Of a stretch of DNA of 5,367 bases, positions 1 to 5,348 are shown piece by piece. Source of the stretch: an uncultured Tannerella sp. (GTDB lineage Bacteria > Bacteroidota > Bacteroidia > Bacteroidales > Tannerellaceae). The notes under the pieces were generated by a model. That model was not told the DNA's origin. It saw nothing but the letters and a program-made list of their open reading frames with translations, and did no database searches. The position numbers and the translations under genes are program-made. The first letter of the stretch is position 1. Each line of letters opens with the position of its first letter. The stretch is from positions 1-5,367 of the forward strand of contig CALHPT010000162.1 in assembly GCA_938036405.1 (NCBI GenBank), in the 5' to 3' direction.

Positions 1-1358
1 TCAGGCAGGACGAAGAATTGCGGATCCTCCATATTGCCCGTCAGCAGGTCGAGACCTTTGTCGGTAAGTTCGATGCTGTTGTTCTTCTCGTCGATCACGA
101 AGAAGAGCTCGTCGGTCGCGATGTGCATGTTGCGCATGTTATCCTGCATGTAGAACTCCTCGGTCTTGAGCATGCTCGTCTTGATGCCCGGCTCGCTGAG
201 GAACTTGATGAGGGCTTTGTTCTTAGGCAACCCCTTGAAAGATCGGAAGAGGAGCAGGGAGCCTTCTTCCTGCACCTTCTTGTCGTCGCTCTTCATCTTC
301 TGCTTAGCCTCGGTGAGGAGCTTGGTGCAAAGATTCTTCTGCGCATTGACCACGGTCTCCACCTTCGAGCGATACTCGTCGAAGAGTTGCTCCTCACCCT
401 TGGGCACGGGGCCGGAGATGATCAGCGGCGTACGGGCGTCGTCGATAAGCACGGAGTCGACCTCGTCGACGATGGCGTAGTTATGCTTGCGCTGCACGAG
501 GTCTTGCGGGCTGATGGCCATGTTGTCGCGCAGGTAGTCGAAGCCGAATTCGTTGTTCGTACCGAAGGTGATGTCGGAGAGGTAAGCCTTGCGGCGCTCA
601 TCGGAATTGGGCTGGTACTTGTCGATACAGTCCACGGAGAGGCCGTGAAACATGTAGAGCGGCCCCATCCATTCGGAGTCACGCTTGGAGAGGTAGTCGT
701 TCACAGTGACCACGTGCACACCTTCGCCGGTGAGGGCATTGAGAAAGACTGGCAACGTGGCGACAAGCGTCTTACCCTCGCCAGTGGCCATCTCGGCGAT
801 CTTGCCTTTGTGGAGCACAACGCCGCCGAAGAGCTGCACGTCGTAGTGGATCATGTCCCACTTGATTTCGTTGCCACCGGCCATCCAGTGGTTCTGGTAG
901 ATGGCCTTGTCGCCGTCGATACGGACGAAGTCGTGGCGCGTAGCCAGATCACGGTCGAAGTCGGTGGCGGTGACAGTGATCTCTTCCTTCTCAACGAAGC
1001 GGCGTGCCGTATCCTTGACGATAGCGAAGACGTCGGGCAGCACCTCATCGAGTACCTTCTCGTATTGGTCAGCGATCTTCTTCTCGATCTCGTCGACCTC
1101 AGCCCAGATGGCTTCGCGCTGCTCAAGTTCCTTCTCGTCGATGCCTTGGCGCAGGTCAGCGATGCGCTTTTTGTCTTCGGCCACGTAGTCCTGAATCCGT
1201 TGACGAATGTCGGCCGTTTTGGCACGCAGCTCATCGTCGGAGAGCTTCTGAATAGCCGGATAGGCAGCCTTCACGCGGTCGACATAGGGGGTTATTTCTT
1301 TCAAATCTCGTTGCGACTTATTGCCGAACAACTTGGTGAGTATCTCGTTAAATCCCAT
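1..1358 (-). CDS. secA: Preprotein translocase ATPase SecA, N-terminal 452 residues (cut by window edge)
   Basis: SecA is the cytoplasmic motor that drives unfolded preproteins through SecYEG using ATP. The visible part covers the first nucleotide-binding domain and the start of the preprotein cross-linking domain. It begins MGFNEILTKLFGNKSQRDLK. The Walker A motif ATGEGKT is at residues 191-197, VTVNDYL follows, and the Walker B DEVD is at 298-301, leading into IDDARTPLIISGP. Compared with E. coli SecA, Walker A lies about 89 residues later. Two insertions explain this: a highly charged, probably coiled-coil stretch near 50-105, and a segment near 125-168 just before HYDVQLFGG. Another charged insertion follows the IISGP motif. 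These fit the oversized Bacteroidetes SecA (about 1,100 residues). The ATG at 1358 matches the usual N-terminus; the upstream bases show no clear Shine-Dalgarno, as is normal in this phylum. The frame is intact to the edge, so the truncation comes from the window and is not biological. Confidence 0.97.
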   Translation of the reverse strand, partial: MGFNEILTKLFGNKSQRDLKEITPYVDRVKAAYPAIQKLSDDELRAKTADIRQRIQDYVAEDKKRIADLRQGIDEKELEQREAIWAEVDEIEKKIADQYEKVLDEVLPDVFAIVKDTARRFVEKEEITVTATDFDRDLATRHDFVRIDGDKAIYQNHWMAGGNEIKWDMIHYDVQLFGGVVLHKGKIAEMATGEGKTLVATLPVFLNALTGEGVHVVTVNDYLSKRDSEWMGPLYMFHGLSVDCIDKYQPNSDERRKAYLSDITFGTNNEFGFDYLRDNMAISPQDLVQRKHNYAIVDEVDSVLIDDARTPLIISGPVPKGEEQLFDEYRSKVETVVNAQKNLCTKLLTEAKQKMKSDDKKVQEEGSLLLFRSFKGLPKNKALIKFLSEPGIKTSMLKTEEFYMQDNMRNMHIATDELFFVIDEKNNSIELTDKGLDLLTGNMEDPQFFVLP

Positions 1359-1384
1359 GTGTGTATGATGTGTTGTCTATTATA

Positions 1385-1392
1385 TAAATGTA
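1385..1392 (-). promoter_or_regulatory. Possible secA -7 promoter element
   Basis: On the minus strand this reads TACATTTA, one base off the Bacteroidetes -7 consensus TAnnTTTG. It lies 26 bases upstream of the secA start in an AT-rich stretch, which would give a leader of about 20 nt. No TTTG -33 box sits at the right spacing; the nearest TTTG is 28 bases upstream. This is weak evidence, and secA may instead be read through from the upstream gene. Confidence 0.25.
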
Positions 1393-1416
1393 TAGGGGAG
1401 AATGAGGTGAGGGAAT

Positions 1417-1452
1417 ATGGCAAAAAGAGTGCCATCCGTCCGCAGCGGGACG
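1417..1452 (-). terminator. Two adjacent hairpins between the PafA-like gene and secA; possible weak terminator
   Basis: Reading on the minus strand, a first stem CGTCC/GGACG (1448-1452 with 1437-1441, 6-nt loop) is followed at once by a perfect 6-bp stem ATGGCA/TGCCAT (1430-1435 with 1417-1422). The 7-nt loop of the second stem is T-rich (CTCTTTT). The run CTCTTTTT after the first stem could act as a terminator U-tract, but it begins several bases late and is also the loop of the second hairpin. The pair lies 30-65 bases after the stop of the upstream gene and upstream of the candidate secA promoter. A terminator or an attenuator are both possible. Confidence 0.3.
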
Positions 1453-1481
1453 ATTTGTTTTTAGCTGTTGGGGGCGTCCGT

Positions 1482-3065
1482 TTACCGGATCTCCGGTATC
1501 GGATAGGCTTCGCCGGCGTTGGGCGATCGGATGCGCATGACGTGCGTGACAGTCGGCGCGATCTCGACGGCCTTGACTTCACGATAGATGTGTTGTGGCT
1601 TGATACCGCTCCCGAAGAAGATGACCGGCGTGGGTACGGCCTGATTGCGGACGACCTTAGGGCGATCTTTCGCGTTGTCGTCGTTGACGACTGTCCACCC
1701 GGGGCTAAGCGCCAGCATAAGGTCGCCGCGACGGCCGCGATAGGTGCCGCGACTGAGGTCAATCACGTCCTCGTTCCACACACCGGAGCGTAGCGTCATG
1801 TCGGTCGTAACGCGCTCCACGCCGCTAAACTCCTGCAGAAAGGTGGCGGCTCGTGCTTGTATTTCGCCTAGGTCAATCTTAGCTTCCTCGATGGCTTTGC
1901 GGTTGAGGTAGACCTGATTGTTGTAGAACTCGCGCACCCAATTCTTCTGCCCGTAGATAGCCATGAGGTACATATTCAGCAGCGCTATGCAACGCTTGGA
2001 GTGGAACTCGCCGCCGACCCATCGTGTGCCTTCGGGGCGGACCTCCTCGCTCGTAAAGTGGCCCGTACCGGTGAGCACGAAAAGCACGTGCTGCAGCCCG
2101 ACTTTCTTCTCGACGGCATCGATGAGTCGCTCTAACTCTTTGTCTAAGCGGTGATAGAGGTCTTGAATCTCACGCGTGTTACCGGAATAGCGGATGCCAC
2201 GGTAGTTGCCAGCATAGAAGGTAAGTGCCACAAAGTCGGGCGTGAGGCGGGTGCCGAGGGCGCCGTATTCGAGGAATTGGTTGAAGAGGCGGCTGACCTC
2301 CTCGTTGCCGAAGGGAGATGTCTTGAGGTCGGGGTAGCAGCCGGCGGTGTTGGCCTTGAAGGTGTACTGGAAGGTGTTCGACCCCGAAAGGCAAGGCAGA
2401 GCGTCGTATTTGTCGGCCGATAGGGCAGGTTGCCAGACGCGCGTGCCAAGTCGGGCGGGCAAGGATTCGTTGCCGTTGTTGTACTTCTCGACGTACCAGG
2501 GTACACCTTTATAATACGTCGTGGTGGCCCAACGTCCGTTGTAGTTGTCGATCCAGAAAGCGCCGTTGGCTGCGTGACCCGCGGAGAGGATGGCGGCTTC
2601 GGCGTCGGGGGCGATGGCGTAGACCTCGCTACGTCCGCCGGAGACGATCTTCAGCTCGTCGCCGATCGTGGCGGCCAGCAGGTTGCGGGGGGAATAATTG
2701 TCGCGAGTGAAGTTGCCGAGATAGTCGGCGTCGTAGAGTTGGGAGACCTCTTTGGCCGTCTCGAAGCTGTAGGTCCTGAGGCCAGTGATGCCATGAACCG
2801 ACGGATAGACGCCGGTGAAGAGGGTGGCGAAGGCGGAGGCTTGGTTGAGATTGGCGAAGCCGTAGCGGACATTGTGGCAGACGGCACCCTCAGCCAACAG
2901 GCGCTTGAAGCCGCGCTCGCCAAAGGTGTGTTGGAAATATTCGATGTAATCGCCCCGCAACTGATCGACTGTAATGAAGATGACCAACTTGGGCGCACGC
3001 TGTTGTTGCGCCTGAATCTGAGTGACGGCCAATAGGGTAAGCAGGGATGACAGGATTTTCCTCAT
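1482..3065 (-). CDS. Secreted PafA-family alkaline phosphatase/phosphodiesterase homologue, probable pseudoenzyme
   Basis: This 527-residue protein begins with a signal peptide (basic MRK, hydrophobic core, likely cut after IQA at residue 19), so it should be periplasmic or exported. It aligns along nearly its full length with the PafA alkaline phosphatase of the type I phosphodiesterase superfamily (546 residues, from memory): TVDQLRGDY at 32-40, FATLFTGVYPSVHGI at 79-93, SPRNL at 125-129, AILSAGH and GAFW at 158-171, TSPFGN at 249-254, and the C-terminal PVIFFGSGIK at 480-489. D34 matches metal ligand D38 of PafA. The other active-site positions do not match: the nucleophile T79 falls on Q75, N100 on L96, K162 and R164 on D154 and E156, D305/H309 on N287/I291, and D352/H353 on T334/G335. 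No His lies where H486 should be. The frame is clean, which argues for a maintained non-catalytic protein and not decay. The start lies directly after the stop codons of the DUF4105 gene, so the two are probably translated together. The family call is strong; loss of activity is inferred from a remembered alignment. Confidence 0.92.
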   Translation of the reverse strand: MRKILSSLLTLLAVTQIQAQQQRAPKLVIFITVDQLRGDYIEYFQHTFGERGFKRLLAEGAVCHNVRYGFANLNQASAFATLFTGVYPSVHGITGLRTYSFETAKEVSQLYDADYLGNFTRDNYSPRNLLAATIGDELKIVSGGRSEVYAIAPDAEAAILSAGHAANGAFWIDNYNGRWATTTYYKGVPWYVEKYNNGNESLPARLGTRVWQPALSADKYDALPCLSGSNTFQYTFKANTAGCYPDLKTSPFGNEEVSRLFNQFLEYGALGTRLTPDFVALTFYAGNYRGIRYSGNTREIQDLYHRLDKELERLIDAVEKKVGLQHVLFVLTGTGHFTSEEVRPEGTRWVGGEFHSKRCIALLNMYLMAIYGQKNWVREFYNNQVYLNRKAIEEAKIDLGEIQARAATFLQEFSGVERVTTDMTLRSGVWNEDVIDLSRGTYRGRRGDLMLALSPGWTVVNDDNAKDRPKVVRNQAVPTPVIFFGSGIKPQHIYREVKAVEIAPTVTHVMRIRSPNAGEAYPIPEIR

Positions 3066-3071
3066 CTATTA
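3063..3071 (-). other. Tandem stop codons abutting the next start, all in one frame (translational coupling)
   Basis: On the minus strand the DUF4105 gene ends GAA-TAA-TAG and the next codon is the ATG of the PafA-like gene. The two stops and the start share one reading frame with nothing between them. A purine-rich stretch (AAGAAGAAAG, about 3088-3097) lies roughly 20 bases upstream, inside the last codons of the first gene. Ribosomes ending on the first gene could restart directly on the second, and readthrough of both stops would make a fusion. Confidence 0.85.
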
Positions 3072-4286
3072 TTCAAAGCGGATTTTCTTTCTTCTTGTCA
3101 AGTATCTCCCTGAGCGCATGAGCAGGGTCAGCATCAGGGGGAAAAAGGCGGCATTAAAGTGTTGCGGGACGATGACGTACCCGACTCCTGCCGCCAAAAG
3201 CGCGGCGAATGTAAGCAAATGATACACATAGCTCAGGCGTTTACACCGCTTCACGGCCATACAAACGGCGCCGATAAGATGGAGCGGATGGAGCCAGAGG
3301 AGCGTCACATTGGGCCACATAGCGGGGTGGACGGAGAAGAAGGCCAAGAAGGCCAAGACGCAACCAGCCAGTCCAGCCACGAAGAAGAGTAGGAAGTCCA
3401 ACCAACGGAACGAGGCTTCACGCCGCACCTCGAGGAGGGTCAGTAGCGCTACGACGATGAAGAGCAGCAGGCTACACATGAGCGGCGTGAAAAAATCGGG
3501 TACGACCTCCGGCGCGGTACGCTCCGAAAGCAGGCGGGTAGAGGCGACGAAACGACGCTTCGATCCGTCGGGCGTGATGATCCATGCGCCGTCGAACGAC
3601 TCGCGCAGCCGCTCAGGAATGAAGAACGCTTCGCGCAGGTGCATCGGCCGATCGGCGGGAGCGCCCACCACGAGGTCGCAGCCGAAGGTAAGCCAAGGGT
3701 GACGACGAGTGCAGCCGTTGATCAGGTCGCGAAACGTCTCCACCTCGCGCCGCTCCTCATAAACGATAGATCCGTTGACGGCGCGCTCAATCATCGTGGC
3801 CGGGCGTGTCGCACAGTTATCGAAAAAGAAGTTGTAGCGATACGTGCGATTCTCCGGCTGGGCGTTCTCCAATAGAGCGTCCAAGAGGCGTTGCCGCTCG
3901 GCGGAGTCGAGTGAGAGCGTCTGCTCGCAGACCTCACTGCCGCGTGCACGGTATTCAGCGAGAAACTGCTCAAAGTCGTTTCCGACAAGCATGTAGTCCG
4001 TCTCGCCGCGGGCGAAGCGGTAGATAAAATTAGGCTTGGAGAAGTCGAAGAGACCGTAGTTAAATACGAAGTCTATCGGGCGGGTAGAGTCGCTCGCAGG
4101 GTGAGGGTCACGCACCCGGATGGCGGTGTGGCCATAGAGCGTGTAGGCCTCCTCATCGGAGGGCGAACAGGTTAGGAGGCTGATCTCAGCGGCGTCGCTC
4201 AGGTGTACGTTCTGCCCGAAAGTACTGAACGTGATGGTGGCAAGAAGGCCTATCAGAATCGTCTGCCATCGATGGAAAAATCTCAT
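3069..4286 (-). CDS. DUF4105 (Lnb_N-type) membrane-anchored periplasmic protein
   Basis: This protein has 405 residues from the ATG at 4286. A signal sequence (MRFFHRW, then a hydrophobic stretch to about FSTFGQ near residue 25) leads into a DUF4105/Lnb N-terminal domain. Its hallmarks are YGHTAIRV (His53), VFNYGLFDF (about 74-82), FARGETDYML (91-100), and YRYNFFFDNCATR (149-161, Cys158). A His near the start and an NC motif near the end recall the permuted NlpC/P60 and LRAT-like papain folds, so a Cys-His thiol hydrolase or acyltransferase is plausible; that is inference. The C-terminal 140 residues form about five membrane helices (265-286, 296-318, 323-345, 352-373, 377-395) with a basic tail, RRKKIRFE. 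The frame is open for 50 more codons, to an ATG at 4436, but that stretch is not protein-like and would bury the signal sequence; an ATG at 4292 (two residues longer) is also possible. It is the first gene of a coupled pair with the PafA-like gene. The substrate is unknown. Confidence 0.88.
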   Translation of the reverse strand: MRFFHRWQTILIGLLATITFSTFGQNVHLSDAAEISLLTCSPSDEEAYTLYGHTAIRVRDPHPASDSTRPIDFVFNYGLFDFSKPNFIYRFARGETDYMLVGNDFEQFLAEYRARGSEVCEQTLSLDSAERQRLLDALLENAQPENRTYRYNFFFDNCATRPATMIERAVNGSIVYEERREVETFRDLINGCTRRHPWLTFGCDLVVGAPADRPMHLREAFFIPERLRESFDGAWIITPDGSKRRFVASTRLLSERTAPEVVPDFFTPLMCSLLLFIVVALLTLLEVRREASFRWLDFLLFFVAGLAGCVLAFLAFFSVHPAMWPNVTLLWLHPLHLIGAVCMAVKRCKRLSYVYHLLTFAALLAAGVGYVIVPQHFNAAFFPLMLTLLMRSGRYLTRRKKIRFE

Positions 4287-4369
4287 TGTCATCGTTTCGT
4301 TTTTGTGGGGAAAAGTTGCGTCCGGAGGGTCTGAGCCGTGGCCAGCGCATGGGTTGATGCATGAATATA

Positions 4370-4383
4370 CCTTGAAATCAAGG
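4370..4383. promoter_or_regulatory. Palindrome CCTTGAAATCAAGG, possible operator
   Basis: Perfect 6-bp arms (CCTTGA/TCAAGG) flank a 2-bp AA centre. It overlaps the transcription start predicted from the candidate -7 box at 4389-4396, about 85-95 bases before the DUF4105 start codon. The position suits a dimeric repressor site or a small leader hairpin. No specific regulator is recognised. Confidence 0.35.
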
Positions 4384-4388
4384 CGCGG

Positions 4389-4396
4389 CAAAAGTA
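4389..4396 (-). promoter_or_regulatory. Candidate -7 box (TACTTTTG) for the DUF4105/PafA-like pair
   Basis: The minus strand reads TACTTTTG, an exact match to the Bacteroidetes housekeeping -7 consensus TAnnTTTG. It is about 105 bases upstream of the DUF4105 start codon and downstream of the candidate terminator of the MarC-family gene, as expected for a separate transcription unit. No convincing TTTG -33 box sits about 20 bases further upstream; a repeat copy (4398-4414) occupies that place. Confidence 0.42.
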
Positions 4397-4397
4397 A

Positions 4398-4414
4398 TAC
4401 ACCCCCATCACCTC
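4398..4414 (-). repeat. 17-nt direct repeat of a hairpin arm, adjacent to the candidate promoter
   Basis: The minus strand reads GAGGTGATGGGGGTGTA. A second copy, GAGGGGATAGGGGTGTA, lies at 4440-4456 in the same orientation and matches 15 of 17 bases. A third, inverted and less exact copy is at 4456-4472. The direct copies start 42 bp apart, about four helical turns, and this one stops one base short of the candidate -7 box. Repeated binding sites for a regulator would look like this, but a chance duplication is possible. Confidence 0.5.
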
Positions 4415-4438
4415 GCATGATGGGAGCCATTTTCACGA

Positions 4439-4473
4439 TTACACCCCTATCCCCTCAGGGGATGAGGGTGTAA
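4439..4473. repeat. 35-nt imperfect inverted repeat (stem-loop)
   Basis: TTACACCC pairs with GGGTGTAA (8 bp). After a two-base mismatch (C·A, T·G), ATCCCC pairs with GGGGAT (6 bp) around a 3-nt TCA loop. In neither direction is it followed by a good T-run, so it is not a textbook terminator by itself. It sits just after the candidate terminator of the MarC-family gene and upstream of the DUF4105 promoter candidate, and it shares its arm sequence with the copy at 4398-4414. Confidence 0.6.
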
Positions 4474-4479
4474 CCGCAG

Positions 4480-4511
4480 AAAAAACGCCTCGACAACAAT
4501 CTGTAACGAGG
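4480..4511 (-). terminator. Candidate Rho-independent terminator of the MarC-family gene
   Basis: Reading on the minus strand, the 5-bp stem CCTCG/CGAGG (4507-4511 with 4488-4492) encloses a 14-nt loop that can itself form a short ACA/TGT helix. It is followed by CG and six T's (4480-4485). It begins about 20 bases after the MarC-family stop codon. The short stem and large loop make it modest, but the T-run is real and its position is right. Confidence 0.5.
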
Positions 4512-4531
4512 GTTTCAGCGTCTGGACGCAG

Positions 4532-5179
4532 CTATCTGAGGCCTTCTCGCAAGATTTCAACCAGGATCGGCCGGGCACCACCCACAAAACACTCCACAGC
4601 GATGACCATCAGTATCAGGCCCATAAGTCGCATCATGACGTTGTTCCCGGTTTCTCCCAGATAATGCACTAGGCGAGTGGAGAAGCCGAGGATGATGTAG
4701 GCGAAGAGATAGATAAAGGCGATCACGGCGATCAGAACCCCCTTCATCTCAAGTGTGTGAGCGTCTTGCATCAATACTATGGCGTTAGCGATGGCGCCGG
4801 GGCCGCAGAGTATGGGAATGGCCAGCGGTGTGATAGAGATGTCGTTAGCGTAGGTCTTGATTTCCTCCTCTTTGAGGCGCAACGAGGTGTAGCGCGCTTG
4901 AAGCATATCAAACCCGACTTTGAAGATGATTACGCCACCGGCTATACGGAAGCCGTTCGTGGAAATGCCGAAGAATTTGAAGAGGAATTGGCCTGAGAAG
5001 GTGAAGACCAGCACCGTAATAAAAGCCACGATAGTGGCACGACGCACTATGGCACGGCGCTGACGCTCGTCCATACCGTTCGTCATAGTCAGAAAGACCG
5101 GCATGGTACCCAGCGGGTTAGTCAGCGTGAAGAACGATGTGAAGCAGAGTAGCGCAAAAGAAAGTAGTGAGGTATCCAT
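4532..5179 (-). CDS. MarC-family (UPF0056) integral membrane protein
   Basis: This 215-residue inner-membrane protein matches the MarC/YchE/YhgN family in length and sequence. The helices are roughly 4-33, 47-68, 73-95, 116-137, 147-170 and 181-202. Family signatures are NPLGTMPVFL (21-30) in helix 1, FRIAGGVIIFKVGFDML (77-93) in helix 3, ISITPLAIPILCGPGAI (114-130) in helix 4, and MGLILMVIAVECFVGG (186-201) in helix 6. The proline/glycine-rich breaks in helices 1 and 4 suggest the usual two-fold internal repeat. The polar loop around 97-112 (LRLKEEEIK) separates the halves. Despite the name, E. coli MarC has no proven role in multiple antibiotic resistance; the family is often labelled a putative small-solute or amino-acid transporter and its substrate is unsettled. 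The ATG at 5179 gives the normal N-terminus; no clear Shine-Dalgarno precedes it. It appears to be a separate unit, with a terminator-like element after it. Confidence 0.95.
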   Translation of the reverse strand: MDTSLLSFALLCFTSFFTLTNPLGTMPVFLTMTNGMDERQRRAIVRRATIVAFITVLVFTFSGQFLFKFFGISTNGFRIAGGVIIFKVGFDMLQARYTSLRLKEEEIKTYANDISITPLAIPILCGPGAIANAIVLMQDAHTLEMKGVLIAVIAFIYLFAYIILGFSTRLVHYLGETGNNVMMRLMGLILMVIAVECFVGGARPILVEILREGLR

Positions 5180-5288
5180 AAGAAGTGTTGTTTGAAGTGT
5201 CTCTTTAATTGGACTACGTGCCCCTGCCTAGCGGAGATTATCACACTCTCTGTGGAGGGCCCTAACGACCTGTCGGGGTAGTAAACAA
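5180..5288. other. Upstream region of the MarC-family gene; no clear promoter
   Basis: This spacer, between the stem-loop at 5289-5324 and the MarC-family start, should contain that gene's promoter if it is a separate unit. I see no TAnnTTTG box. A TGATAAT on the minus strand (near 5235-5241) resembles a sigma70 -10 element but has no matching -35. No open frame that looks like protein fills it. Confidence 0.5.
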
Positions 5289-5324
5289 CAGAGGCTCTAC
5301 AAAAATCGTTTTGTAAAGCCTCTG
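5289..5324 (-). terminator. Strong stem-loop, probable terminator of the upstream (tRNA-side) transcript
   Basis: CAGAGGCT pairs with AGCCTCTG (8 bp). After one C·A mismatch, TACAAAA pairs with TTTTGTA (7 bp) around a 4-nt loop, giving 15 paired positions. On the minus strand the stem is followed by TTGTTTAC, a short T-rich tail; on the plus strand no T-run follows. It begins about 24 bases after the putative tRNA 3' end, a natural place for a terminator, and upstream of the MarC-family gene. Confidence 0.6.
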
Positions 5325-5348
5325 CCACCCAAATCTATTAAACTTAAG

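Noticed and set aside
18..1793. A 591-codon plus-strand open frame covering secA, the intergenic spacer and the end of the PafA-like gene.
   Set aside because: It is antisense to two recognised genes. Its repetitive Val/Leu/Asp/His-rich composition is what a GC-rich complementary strand produces, and it crosses a gene boundary without any domain signature.
2430..3035. A 201-codon plus-strand frame opposite the PafA-like gene.
   Set aside because: It is an antisense shadow of a well-aligned protein, and its Gly/Val/Asp-rich low-complexity composition shows no recognisable domain.
1482..3065. Naming this gene an active alkaline phosphatase or nucleotide pyrophosphatase.
   Set aside because: The family fold is clear, but the nucleophile and nearly all metal ligands appear replaced, so a catalytic name would mislead.
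3330..3360. A short tandem repeat (AAGAAGGCC twice) on the plus strand.
   Set aside because: It only encodes an LAF-LAF repeat inside a transmembrane helix of the DUF4105 protein; coding constraint explains it.
4287..4436. An N-terminal extension of the DUF4105 protein to the ATG at 4436.
   Set aside because: The extra 50 residues would place the signal sequence internally and would overlap the promoter candidate, palindrome and repeat. The ATG at 4286, or possibly 4292, gives a normal exported protein.
4519..4530. A small palindrome GCGTCTGGACGC just after the MarC-family stop codon.
   Set aside because: The stem is only 4-5 bp and is not followed by a T-run; the next stem with six T's (4480-4511) is the better terminator candidate.
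5122..5328. A 68-codon minus-strand frame upstream of and overlapping the MarC-family gene.
   Set aside because: It overlaps the MarC-family start in another frame, runs through the stem-loop at 5289-5324, and has no protein-like features.
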